A stretch of DNA of 8,281 nucleotides from Actinomycetota bacterium (GCA_019348435.1 JAHWJM010000100.1:1-8281), one strand, 5' to 3'. Counted from the stretch's first letter, positions 1 to 6,960 are shown. Program-made: numbers and translations. Notes: generated from the sequence alone by a model not told the origin.

Positions 1-461
1 TGCCGGGACTGGCGACCGAACCGGGCGCGCTCGAGCGCCCGCCGCGGCGCGCGCTGCGCCGCTTCGTCCTGCCGCCGGCGAGCCTCGGCGCGATCGCCGG
101 CGGCGGCGCCGCGGGCGCGCTGGCGAGCACGCTCTGGCCGGCGGTTCCCGCGCTCGCGCTGGCCGGCGCGCTGAGCGGCCTGCGCAACTTCCGCGGCGCC
201 GGCGTACGGCTGGCGGGCAACATCGTCGTCGTGCGCGAGGTGCGCATCGCGCGCCGCACGCTGCTCGCGCGCCGCCACCGCCTGCAGCAGCACGCGCTCG
301 AGCGCACGGCGCTGCAGGCGCGCGCGGCGCTCGCCGACCTGCGCGTCACGGTCGGCTCGGGTGGGCAGGGCCGCGCGCGCCACCTCGAGCGCGCGACGGC
401 GCAGACCCTGTTCAGCGCACTGCGGCGGCCGGCGCCGGTGCCGCCGGCGGCAGCGTCCTAG
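1..461 (+). CDS. C-terminal fragment of an unrecognised Ala/Arg-rich, possibly membrane-anchored protein
   Basis: The frame is open from base 3 to the TAG at 459-461, giving 152 visible residues; the start lies upstream of the window. A GTG at 231 could start a shorter ORF, but the frame stays open and codon-biased (mostly G/C third positions) before it, so the gene very probably continues to the left. Visible residues 22-60 form a hydrophobic Ala/Gly/Leu-rich stretch that could make one or two weak membrane segments. From about residue 61 the chain is rich in Arg, Ala, Leu and Gln and looks helical, ending in a Pro/Ala tail. I do not recognise the family and assign no function. The stop overlaps the stop of the convergent RTX gene within one CTAG. 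That this is a real gene is fairly likely from codon use; its identity is unknown. Confidence 0.6.
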   Translation, partial: PGLATEPGALERPPRRALRRFVLPPASLGAIAGGGAAGALASTLWPAVPALALAGALSGLRNFRGAGVRLAGNIVVVREVRIARRTLLARRHRLQQHALERTALQARAALADLRVTVGSGGQGRARHLERATAQTLFSALRRPAPVPPAAAS

Positions 462-2776
462 CGCCGCACGCGCTCGCAATCCCGGGCGACCCTGTCGCGC
501 GGGTCGGCGAAGACGATGTCGTCGCCGCGCCCGCAGCGCACGACGTCGCTCCCCCCGTGGATGACGTTGATGCGGTCGTTGCCGCTGCCGCCCTCGATCT
601 CGTCGGGATCGAGGTTGCCGAAGATCGTGTCGTTGCCGGCGCCGCCGAAGATCCGGTCGCGGCCGCGGTCGCCGGTGATGCGGTCGTTCCCGGCCCCGCC
701 CCAGATCGTGTCGTTGCCCTTGCGCCCCGCGATGAGGTCGTTGCCGTCGCCCCCGTGCAGCCGGTCGTTGCCCTGGTCGCCGTCGACGTAGTCGTCGCCG
801 ACGAGGCCGTAGATCCGGTCGGCGCCGCCGCGGCCGAACAGCGAGTCGTCGCCGGGGGTGCCGACGAGGCGGTCCGGGTGGCGCGTGCCGCGGATCGTGT
901 GCGCCGCGGTCGTGTCGTTGTCGGGCTCGGCGGCGATCGCGACGACCGTCTCGCAGCCGTTGAGCACGTCGCGCGTCGGCGCGTCGGCCTCCACGTAGAC
1001 CGTATCGTTGCCGTCGCCGCAGTCGACGGTGTCGGCGCTGTCGTCGGCGGCGCGGATGACGTCGTCGCCGGGGCCGCCGACGAGGTTGTCGATGCCGTTG
1101 CCGCCGACGAGCTCGTCGTTGCCGGCCTCGCCGTACAGGTTGTCGGTGCCCGAGCCGCCGTCGAGCTTGTCGTGGCCGTCGCGGCCCCAGAGATGGTCGT
1201 TGCCGGCGTCGGCCTTGATGACGTCGTCGCCCTCGTCGCCTTCGAGGCGGTCGCCCGCGCGGCCGCCGTCGATGAGGTCGTTGCCCGCGCCGCCGCGGAT
1301 GCGCTCGGAGCCCGTTTCGCCGTACAGCTCGTCGTCGCCGTCGCCGCCCAGGATCATCTGGTCGGAGCCGCGGCCGCCTCGGATGAGGTCGTTGCCGGGG
1401 CCGCCGTCGAGCAGCTTGTCGTCGCCGAAGCCCTTCTCGACGATCGTGTCGTTGCCATCGCCGCCGGAGATCGTGTCGTCACCGTCGCCGCCGTCGAGCG
1501 CATCGTCACCGTCGTCGCCCTGCAGCGAGTCGTTGCCGGTACCGCCGTTGAGGTTGTCGGCGCCCGGTCCGCCGTGCATCTTGTCGTCGCCCGTCCCGCC
1601 GGACATGACATCGTCGCCTTCTTCGCCGCTGATCTCGTCGCTGTTGTTCGCGCCCGAGAGCGTGTCGTTGCCGAGACCGCCGAAGAGCACGTCGCGCCCG
1701 CGGCCGCCGCGCAGGAAGTCGTCGCCGCCGAGGCCCTCCATCCGGTCGTCGCCTCGCGTGCCGGTCATGCGATCCGCGGCGTCGGTGCCGCGCATGAGCG
1801 CGAGCCCCGGCTGCACGACGAGATCGCTCGGCGTCGTCCCGGGCAACGTGACGCGCCCGAGCCTGCCGCGCGAGAACGGGCTGATCAGCGACACGGTCGC
1901 CGCGCCGCCATCGGCCACGACGATCCGGCTGGCGTCGGGATACCAGGCGGCGCGGCCGGGGCCCGGGCCGGCGACGATGCGCCGCACGCGTGCGGGCAGC
2001 TCGACGATCGCGCCCGACGCTCCGCCCGGCGCCGCGCCGACGACGAGCCGCGTCTGGCCAGGCGACAGCGTCAGGCCGCCGCCCGCGCCGGCCGGCAGCT
2101 TGATCGCCTTCCTGCGCACGCGGTGCTGGCCGCGCGCGATGACGCGCAGGCGCTCGCGCGCCGTCACGTACGTCAGGCCGTTGTCGGCGATCGCCACCCC
2201 GCTCGCGCCCTTGAGCTTGACGTGGCGCAGCAGCCGGTTTCGGCCCAGCGCGACCATCGCCACGCGGCCGCTGGCCAGCGTGACCGCGGCAGCGGCGCCG
2301 TTGTTCGCGACGGCGAGCTGGAGAGCCTGGCCGCGCAGCTCGATCAGCGCGCGCTGCGCAAGCGTCCGGGCGTCGAGCACGAGCAGCTGCGCGCCGCGCA
2401 CGACGTACAGCGTCTCACCGCCGCGCGAGAGCTCGATGTCGGCGATCTCGGGCATGCCGGAGCCGATCGCGCTGCGACCCGTCTCCTGGCGCGTGTTGAC
2501 GTCGAGCGCGACGATGTCCGAGGCCGCGGAGACGTAGCCGCGCGCGCCGTCGCGCGACACCGCGACCGCCCGCGCCGGGCCCGGCAGAGCGAGCCGCGCG
2601 ACGACCTCGTTCTGCGGAATGCCGAGAAACACGAGCTCCGGCGTGCCGGTCGCGACGAGCGTCACCCGGGCGTGCGTCGCGGGCGCGGCGACCAGCGCCA
2701 GGCCGAGGACGAGCAGCGCCACCGCCCCTGGGAGGAACCCGCGCCCGAACCTGCTCGTCCCCCTACCGCCGATCAT
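458..2776 (-). CDS. Secreted RTX (hemolysin-type) calcium-binding repeat protein with N-terminal beta-propeller-like domain
   Basis: The 772-residue product starts at the ATG at 2776. Residues 1-36 look like a Sec signal peptide: Arg-containing n-region, Leu/Val/Ala core at about 17-31 and a THA site before Arg37. Residues about 37-325 contain repeated short beta-strand patterns with small turns (for example AVSRDGARGYV, LSRGGETLYVV, LSPGQTRLVV), typical of YVTN/lactonase-like propellers. Residues 331 to the end carry roughly 40 nonapeptide-like units of the GGxGxDxLx type, which in known RTX proteins bind calcium in a parallel beta-roll. They form two blocks, each closed by a cysteine-containing cap (C586/C608 and C748/C767). 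A GTG at 2782 is an alternative start; the much longer frame upstream runs antisense through the MOSC gene and is unlikely. No strong ribosome binding site is visible. No type I secretion gene is nearby, so export is probably via Sec. An extracellular or wall-associated role is inferred; substrate and partner are unknown. Confidence 0.88.
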   Translation of the reverse strand: MIGGRGTSRFGRGFLPGAVALLVLGLALVAAPATHARVTLVATGTPELVFLGIPQNEVVARLALPGPARAVAVSRDGARGYVSAASDIVALDVNTRQETGRSAIGSGMPEIADIELSRGGETLYVVRGAQLLVLDARTLAQRALIELRGQALQLAVANNGAAAAVTLASGRVAMVALGRNRLLRHVKLKGASGVAIADNGLTYVTARERLRVIARGQHRVRRKAIKLPAGAGGGLTLSPGQTRLVVGAAPGGASGAIVELPARVRRIVAGPGPGRAAWYPDASRIVVADGGAATVSLISPFSRGRLGRVTLPGTTPSDLVVQPGLALMRGTDAADRMTGTRGDDRMEGLGGDDFLRGGRGRDVLFGGLGNDTLSGANNSDEISGEEGDDVMSGGTGDDKMHGGPGADNLNGGTGNDSLQGDDGDDALDGGDGDDTISGGDGNDTIVEKGFGDDKLLDGGPGNDLIRGGRGSDQMILGGDGDDELYGETGSERIRGGAGNDLIDGGRAGDRLEGDEGDDVIKADAGNDHLWGRDGHDKLDGGSGTDNLYGEAGNDELVGGNGIDNLVGGPGDDVIRAADDSADTVDCGDGNDTVYVEADAPTRDVLNGCETVVAIAAEPDNDTTAAHTIRGTRHPDRLVGTPGDDSLFGRGGADRIYGLVGDDYVDGDQGNDRLHGGDGNDLIAGRKGNDTIWGGAGNDRITGDRGRDRIFGGAGNDTIFGNLDPDEIEGGSGNDRINVIHGGSDVVRCGRGDDIVFADPRDRVARDCERVRR
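461..898 (-). repeat. RTX repeat block 2 with C-terminal cap (residues about 627-772)
   Basis: About 13 GGxGxDxLx-type units follow a linker rich in Asp, Thr and Ala (about residues 612-626). The block ends in a cap resembling that of block 1: C748 in CGRGDDIVFAD and C767 in DCERV. The protein therefore looks like two repeat-plus-cap modules in tandem. Confidence 0.82.
953..1786 (-). repeat. RTX repeat block 1 (residues about 331-608)
   Basis: About 28 tandem nonapeptide-like units of the type GGxGxDxLx, for example GGTGDDKMH and GGPGNDLIR. Several units carry one extra residue or lack the aspartate, so the array is diverged rather than recently amplified. It ends with C586 in a CGDGNDTVYV segment and C608 in GCETV. 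At DNA level it shows as recurring gtcgtcgccg/gtcgttgcc words on the + strand. Confidence 0.85.
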
Positions 2777-2845
2777 TCGCACTACAGAGATACCGCAACC
2801 GGCCCGAACGGATCGGCGGTTGGCGCAGATGCCATCCTTGCGGAC
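2777..2845. promoter_or_regulatory. Divergent intergenic spacer between the RTX and MOSC genes
   Basis: These 69 bases separate two divergently transcribed genes, so promoters for both must lie here or overlap the gene starts. The centre is slightly richer in A/T than its surroundings (around ctacagagatacc, 2782-2794), but no convincing -35/-10 pair or operator can be named. Placement is from gene orientation only. Confidence 0.35.
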
Positions 2846-3628
2846 GTGACCTCGCCAACCGTCGCGGCCCTCCAGACGACACCCGTCAAGGGGCTGCGCG
2901 TCGTCCTCCGCGATGCGATCGAGCTGACGGCGACCGGCGTGCCCGAGGATCGGCGCTTCTATCTCGTCGACGAACGCGGGCGGATGATCAACGGCAAGCA
3001 GCTCGGCGCGCTCAACGAGGTCGTCGCCACGCTCGAGGGCGATGAGCTCGCGCTCGCCTTCCCCGGCGGCAGCCGCGTCACCGGCCCGCTGGAGTTCGCC
3101 GCCGAGCCGCTGGCGACGACGTTCTTCTCGCGGCCGGCGCCCGCCCGTGAGCTGCTCGGTGACTTCGGCGCGGCGCTGTCGGAGCATGTCGGGCGCCGCG
3201 TGCGCGTCGTCGAGGGCCTGCACCGCAAGGCCCTCGATCGCGGCCGCGGCGGCGCGGCGAGCTTCGTATCGCGGGCGTCCCTGCATGCGCTCGAGCGGGC
3301 CGCCGGCGCGCCCGTCGATGCCCGCCGCTTTCGCATGCTGATCGAGGTCGACGGCCTCGACGAGCCCCACGAGGAGGACACCTGGGTCGGCCAGCCGCTG
3401 CGCGTCGGCGCCGCGCTCGTGCGCGTGCGCGGGCACGTCGGCCGCTGCCTCGTCACGCAGCGCCATCCCGAGAGCGGCACCGCCGACCTGCCGACGCTCG
3501 ACCTGCTGCGCTCCTACCGCGGCGGCCTCGATACCACCGAGCCGCTGGCGTTCGGCGTCTACGGCGAGGTGCTCGAGCCCGGCCGCGTCGCCGTCGGCGA
3601 CCCACTGATCGTGCTCACGACTGGATGA
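2846..3628 (+). CDS. MOSC domain-containing protein with N-terminal MOSC beta-barrel
   Basis: The product is 260 residues from a GTG start. MOSC proteins (named for the molybdenum cofactor sulfurase C-terminus) bind the molybdenum cofactor or carry sulfur for metal-sulfur chemistry; relatives include YcbX and the mARC reductases. Residues about 9-90 match the MOSC N-terminal barrel, beginning TTPVKGLR and containing GVPEDRRFYLVDERGRMING. Residues about 135-258 match the MOSC domain: RRFRMLIEVDG, the WVGQPLRVG segment and GRCLVTQRHPESG, where C201 is the conserved family cysteine. The start was chosen because the alignable region begins directly after it; no strong ribosome binding site is seen. 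The frame is open much further upstream, but that stretch is the antisense shadow of the RTX gene. The 3' end overlaps the convergent hydrolase gene by 14 bp. The family call is secure; partner enzyme and substrate are unknown. Confidence 0.88.
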   Translation: MTSPTVAALQTTPVKGLRVVLRDAIELTATGVPEDRRFYLVDERGRMINGKQLGALNEVVATLEGDELALAFPGGSRVTGPLEFAAEPLATTFFSRPAPARELLGDFGAALSEHVGRRVRVVEGLHRKALDRGRGGAASFVSRASLHALERAAGAPVDARRFRMLIEVDGLDEPHEEDTWVGQPLRVGAALVRVRGHVGRCLVTQRHPESGTADLPTLDLLRSYRGGLDTTEPLAFGVYGEVLEPGRVAVGDPLIVLTTG

Positions 3629-4502
3629 AGGCGCGCACGTCGGCGTTGAAGCGCGCCGGGCGCTCGAGCATGGCCATGTGCCCGGTGTCGGGGTAGAGGA
3701 TCTTCCGCGCCTCCGGGATCAGCCATTCGAACTCCGCCGCGTCGCGGACGGGCACGAGGCGATCCTCCTCGCCCCAGACGACGAGCGCTGGGCAGCCGAT
3801 CTCGCCCAGCCGGTCGCGGATCGGATAGGACGTCATCGCGTCCAGCGCGTCGTCGAAGCCGGGCTTGCCCGCGCCACGCGCCTGCTCGAGGATGAGCGGG
3901 CCCGGCAGGCGCTCGGGGTGCGCGACGACGAGCAGCAGCAGGGCGCGGCGCAGGCGCCGGCTGCGCACGACGACGTCGGTGCGCCGCGCGAGGCGGCCGA
4001 GCCCGAAGAAGAGGACGTTCTGCGCCCGGGCGCGCAGGCCGCGCTTGCGCTCGTGGCGCATGTGGCGCAGCGACAGCCCCGCCGGCGCGACGAGCACGAG
4101 CCGCTGCACGCGCGCCGGGAAGCGGATCGCGATCTCGCACCCGACGAAGCCGCCCATCGAGTTGCCGACGATCGTCGCCTCCGGCACGCCGAGCGCATCG
4201 AGCAGGTCGACGACCGTCCGCGCGTAGCCGCTGACGGAGATCGGCTCCGCGGGCATCGGCGACTCGCCGAAGCCGGGCAGGTCGATCGCGATGACGCGGT
4301 GATCGCCCGCCAGCGGCGGGATGCTCTCGAGCCAGTTCTGCCAGCAGCCAGAGAGGCCGTGCAGGAAGACGACGACCGGGCCCTCGCCGATGTCGAGCAC
4401 GTTCACCGGGCGGCCCCTGACCGGCACCCAGCGCAGGTGCGCGCGCCAGTCGACGTCGATCCACGGCGGCCGTCCGCGCGGTGCGTCGGCGACAGGGCTC
4501 AC
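3615..4502 (-). CDS. Alpha/beta hydrolase (second of two tandem paralogs)
   Basis: This 295-residue serine hydrolase has the alpha/beta fold. Visible motifs are the oxyanion-hole HG in VVVFLHGLSG (H48), the nucleophile elbow GNSMGG with S115, the acid in VVWGEEDRLV (D247) and the base in DTGHMAMLERP (H275), a complete catalytic triad. The N-terminal segment WIDVDWRAHLRWV is shared with the upstream paralog. No signal peptide is seen, so it is probably cytoplasmic. The GTG at 4502 was chosen because it lies 10 bp after the upstream stop and gives an N-terminus comparable to the paralog. A GTG at 4559 with a GAGG upstream would overlap the previous gene by 47 bp and add low-complexity Ser/Pro/Arg sequence, so it is less likely. 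Translation is probably coupled to the upstream gene. Substrate cannot be read from sequence; esters (lipase or esterase-like) are typical, and haloalkane or C-C bond hydrolases share the fold. Confidence 0.88.
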   Translation of the reverse strand: MSPVADAPRGRPPWIDVDWRAHLRWVPVRGRPVNVLDIGEGPVVVFLHGLSGCWQNWLESIPPLAGDHRVIAIDLPGFGESPMPAEPISVSGYARTVVDLLDALGVPEATIVGNSMGGFVGCEIAIRFPARVQRLVLVAPAGLSLRHMRHERKRGLRARAQNVLFFGLGRLARRTDVVVRSRRLRRALLLLVVAHPERLPGPLILEQARGAGKPGFDDALDAMTSYPIRDRLGEIGCPALVVWGEEDRLVPVRDAAEFEWLIPEARKILYPDTGHMAMLERPARFNADVRAFIQS

Positions 4503-4512
4503 GCAGTGGCTG

Positions 4513-5466
4513 CTAGGAGGCGACGGCGGGCGCCTGCTGCGGCGCGGGCTGCTGCTCACCGGGGGCCTCGTCCAGGAAGGCCTTCACGTCGGAGTTGAAG
4601 CGCTCGGGGCGCTCCATCATCGAGACGTGGCCGGTGTCCTCGTAGATGATCTTGCGCGAGTCCGGGATGAGCTCGTCGAAGATCGCGGCGTCCTTCACCG
4701 GCACGAGGAGGTCCTTCTCGCCCCAGATGATGAGCGTCGGGCAGGCGATCTTCTCGAGCCGGTCGCGCAGCGGGTAGCGGCACATGGCCTCCAGCGCGTC
4801 CGAGAAGCCGGGCTTGCCGGAGCCGAGCACCTGCTGCGCAGCGAGCGGGCCCGGCAGCTGCTGCGGGTGCGCGGCGACGAGCATCAGCAGCGCGTGGCGC
4901 AGCCGCGGGCGCAGCGCGACCTGGTGCGAGCGCGAGGCGATGTGGCCGAGCGTGAAGAACACGACGTTCTCGGCCCGATGGCGGATCCCCTTCTTGCGCT
5001 CGGTGCGAATCGACTCGATGCTCAGGCCGGCCGCCGCGACGAGCACGAGGCGCTCGACGCGTTCGGGGTACTGAATCGCCAGCTCGGCGCCGATGAAGCC
5101 GCCCATCGAGTTGCCGACGATCCGCGCCTCTTCGATCTCCAGCTTGCCCAACAGCTCGTCGATCGCGTCGGCGTAGCCGCTGATCGAGATCTCCTCGACG
5201 GGCATCTCGGACTGGCCGAAGCCGGGCAGGTCGACCGCGATCACGCGATGGTCGCGGGCGAAGAGCGGAAGTTGCTCGAGCCAGTTCTGCCAGCAGCCCG
5301 ACAACCCATGGATGAAGACCACCGGCGGCCCGGAGCCCATGTCGACGATGTTCATCCAGCGGTCCTGGACGCGCACCCAGCGCAGGTGCTCCTGCCAGTC
5401 GACGTCCATCCACTCGGAGCGGCCGACGGCGCCATAGGCCTCTGCTCCCTTTGTGCGTCCTCCCAC
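4513..5466 (-). CDS. Alpha/beta hydrolase (first of two tandem paralogs)
   Basis: This 317-residue alpha/beta hydrolase has H53-G54 in VVFIHGLSG, nucleophile S120 in GNSMGG, acid D252 in IIWGEKDLLV and base H280 in DTGHVSMMERP. By eye more than half of its residues align with the next gene without large gaps, so the pair arose by tandem duplication. It ends in a Pro/Gln/Ala tail (about residues 301-317) that the paralog lacks. The GTG start at 5466 is preceded by an AAGG seven bases upstream, supporting it. It lies 32 bp after the helical-repeat gene and 10 bp before its paralog, consistent with one transcript. No signal peptide is visible. Substrate is unknown; ester hydrolysis is the family default. 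Confidence 0.9.
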   Translation of the reverse strand: MGGRTKGAEAYGAVGRSEWMDVDWQEHLRWVRVQDRWMNIVDMGSGPPVVFIHGLSGCWQNWLEQLPLFARDHRVIAVDLPGFGQSEMPVEEISISGYADAIDELLGKLEIEEARIVGNSMGGFIGAELAIQYPERVERLVLVAAAGLSIESIRTERKKGIRHRAENVVFFTLGHIASRSHQVALRPRLRHALLMLVAAHPQQLPGPLAAQQVLGSGKPGFSDALEAMCRYPLRDRLEKIACPTLIIWGEKDLLVPVKDAAIFDELIPDSRKIIYEDTGHVSMMERPERFNSDVKAFLDEAPGEQQPAPQQAPAVAS

Positions 5467-5479
5467 AAAGCCACCTTAC

Positions 5480-5492
5480 CCGGCGACGCCGG
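5480..5492. other. Short perfect inverted repeat in the operon gap
   Basis: ccggcg-a-cgccgg is a 6-bp palindrome with a one-base centre in the 32-bp gap between the helical-repeat gene and the first hydrolase. A folded hairpin would have to open the inner pair, and no U-tract follows, so it is not a convincing terminator. It may be chance in such GC-rich DNA. Confidence 0.25.
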
Positions 5493-5498
5493 CGCGAA

Positions 5499-6722
5499 TC
5501 ATGCATTGTGCGCCGCCATCCGCTTCGCGAACGCCCGCATGTCCGCCGCGGGCAGCCGTGCGGTGAGCGCAGCGAGCTCGTCCTGCAGCCCGTGCGGCTC
5601 GATCGCGTCGAGCAGCCCGGCGAGCATCTCGTCGTCGCCGGCGCGGATGAGCTTGGCCACGTCGCGCTGCGTGCGGACCTCGAGCTCGACGGCGAAGCGC
5701 AGCAGCGGCGCCCACAGCCCCTCCTCGTGGGCGGCGCGCACGATCTGCGCGAGGATCGAGCGCCCGAAGCCGGTGCCCAGCGCGGCGACGCGGCGACGCG
5801 AGGCGGCAGGCAGCAGCGGAAGCAGCGTGAGCAGCTCCGGCCACAGGCCGTGCTGCGTGGCGGCATCGACGATCGACGAGAGCACCGGCCGCGTCTGGAT
5901 CGGCCCGAGGTTGGCAAAGCGCTTGCGGCTCGCGTCGCTCATGGCCCGCGTGACCGGCAGGACGTCAACCCAGAGGTTGTCGCGCTGCGCGGCCTTGACG
6001 AGCCCGGCCAGGACGGCGTCGTCCTCGGCGGCGGCGATGTCGCCGAGCATCCCGCGCTGGCGATCGGAGACGTGGCGCAGGACATCGAGCGCCTCGCGCC
6101 AGAGGTCGCATCGGGTCGCCGTGCGCATGATGTCGTGCAGGCGCTCCTCGGAGATGATCGCCACGAGCGCACCGAGCGATGCCTTGGACTCCACGACGTA
6201 CGCGGTGCGCAGCAGCGACTCGTCGTCGACGTTCTGCAGCGCCGCGGCGAGCGCCGCCTCCGAGAGATGCCCGACGAAGCGGCCCATCGTCACGTGCTCG
6301 CCGCGCAGCGCGAGCTCCTGCGTGATCGCCGCGATCTGCCGCGGCGGGATCTCGGCGATGACGCGGCTCGCGCGGCGCGGGTCGATCTGCTCGGCGACCT
6401 CGGCGAGAAACGGCGTCGGCAGGTGAGCGGCGATGTCGACCGCGCGCGAGGGCTCGATCAGCCCGGTGACACGCGCTGCCAGCAGCGGCCCGAACGCGCG
6501 CTCTCCGATCGTCGCGGTGATCTTCGACGGGACGAGCTTCGTCGCCGCCGCGACGCGCTGCAGCTGCTGGCGGTCGCACTCGAACATCGCCGCCGAGGCC
6601 TGCTCGCGCACGTCGCGGATGTCCCGCCAGTCGATGCCGCGCAGGTAGTCGATCTCCTCGGGCTCGGCACCGAGCAGGCGCGCGAGCTTGACGATCTCGA
6701 CATCGGCCTGAGCGAGCGTCAT
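5499..6722 (-). CDS. Helical-repeat protein of unknown function with 43-residue tandem repeats and an MgtE-N-like region
   Basis: The 407-residue product starts at an ATG preceded by GGAG eight bases upstream. No signal peptide or membrane segment is seen. Residues about 75-200 (for example AVDIAAHLPTPFLAEVAEQI followed by IDPRRASRVIAEIPPRQI) resemble the superhelical repeats of the MgtE intracellular N domain, but there is no CBS or transport domain, so it is not an MgtE magnesium channel. Residues 205-376 contain four units of exactly 43 residues beginning CDLW, DNLW, HGLW and EGLW; a fifth, beginning HGLQ at 377, stops after 31 residues. Each unit reads as two or three helices with a conserved Leu-Trp at the front and a hydrophobic helix at the back. 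Such solenoids usually bind proteins. It lies 22 bp after a small acidic protein gene and 32 bp before a hydrolase gene. A scaffold or adaptor role is inferred; I do not recognise a named family. Confidence 0.8.
   Translation of the reverse strand: MTLAQADVEIVKLARLLGAEPEEIDYLRGIDWRDIRDVREQASAAMFECDRQQLQRVAAATKLVPSKITATIGERAFGPLLAARVTGLIEPSRAVDIAAHLPTPFLAEVAEQIDPRRASRVIAEIPPRQIAAITQELALRGEHVTMGRFVGHLSEAALAAALQNVDDESLLRTAYVVESKASLGALVAIISEERLHDIMRTATRCDLWREALDVLRHVSDRQRGMLGDIAAAEDDAVLAGLVKAAQRDNLWVDVLPVTRAMSDASRKRFANLGPIQTRPVLSSIVDAATQHGLWPELLTLLPLLPAASRRRVAALGTGFGRSILAQIVRAAHEEGLWAPLLRFAVELEVRTQRDVAKLIRAGDDEMLAGLLDAIEPHGLQDELAALTARLPAADMRAFAKRMAAHNA
5502..6110 (-). repeat. Four 43-residue protein repeats plus a truncated fifth
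   Basis: Unit starts are at residues 205, 248, 291, 334 and 377, each exactly 43 apart. The shared pattern is an xxLW start, a Leu/Val-rich helix, a charged SDRQR/SDASRK/PAASRR turn near position 15-20, then a helix ending near LxxxxxAA at 34-41. Unit 5 has Gln in place of Trp and ends at the C-terminus. The preceding 43 residues (162-204) also fit weakly at their end (RLHDIMRTATR), hinting at a degenerate earlier unit. DNA identity between units is low, so this is an old repeat. Confidence 0.75.
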
Positions 6723-6744
6723 CGGCGTTCTCCGGGCACGAGCA

Positions 6745-6960
6745 CTAGCCGAAGAGGATCTTGCGCACGGACCCGCGCATGAGGCGCGGCACGAAGTTCA
6801 GCGAGTCCTCGACGCCGTCCTGGAGCTCCTCCTGGCCGCGCGCCTTGGCGTCCTGCAGGAGGTCGGCGAGCGCGAGCAGCTGCTCGTCGGAGAGCTGCGT
6901 CAAGCCATCGGGAACCGGGGCGCCCAGCTCCTCCTCGAGAATGTCGACCGCGTCGTCCAT
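6745..6960 (-). CDS. Small acidic protein with basic amphipathic C-terminus, unknown function
   Basis: This 71-residue protein starts at the ATG at 6960, preceded by GAGG four bases upstream. A GTG at 6972 would add MRGQ and is an alternative without a good ribosome binding site. Residues 1-55 are acidic (MDDAVDILEEEL at the start, then LSDEQLLALADLLQDAKARG) and look helical. Residues 54-71 (LNFVPRLMRGSVRKILFG) are basic and hydrophobic, a pattern that can form an amphipathic helix for membrane, lipid-surface or protein binding. It is the first gene of the four-gene minus-strand cluster, 22 bp before the helical-repeat gene. Codon bias and placement support a real gene. I do not recognise the family. 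Confidence 0.7.
   Translation of the reverse strand: MDDAVDILEEELGAPVPDGLTQLSDEQLLALADLLQDAKARGQEELQDGVEDSLNFVPRLMRGSVRKILFG

Noticed and set aside
461..1786. Repetitive DNA that might be a CRISPR array or DNA tandem repeat
   Set aside because: Units are about 27 bp, degenerate and in frame with the GGxGxDxLx protein repeat; there are no constant repeats with unique spacers.
557..2845. Long + strand open frame through the whole RTX gene, continuous with the MOSC gene
   Set aside because: It is antisense to the RTX repeats; its product is a monotonous Val/Ala/Asp sequence produced by the repeated gtcgtcgcc words. The RTX frame has clear domains and a signal peptide, so MOSC starts near 2846.
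2777..3466. Upstream extension of the RTX frame to a start at 3466
   Set aside because: This part is antisense to the MOSC domain gene and would bury the signal peptide about 230 residues inside the protein.
5480..5492. Intrinsic terminator in the operon gap
   Set aside because: The palindrome has a one-base centre and no following T-run, and the next gene has a good ribosome binding site just downstream.
5499..6722. MgtE magnesium transporter
   Set aside because: Only a resemblance to the MgtE intracellular helical region is visible; CBS domains and membrane helices are absent.
4321..6782. Long + strand open frames over the hydrolase and helical-repeat genes
   Set aside because: Their products are Arg/Ala/Ser-rich low-complexity translations; the minus-strand frames carry intact catalytic motifs and regular repeats.
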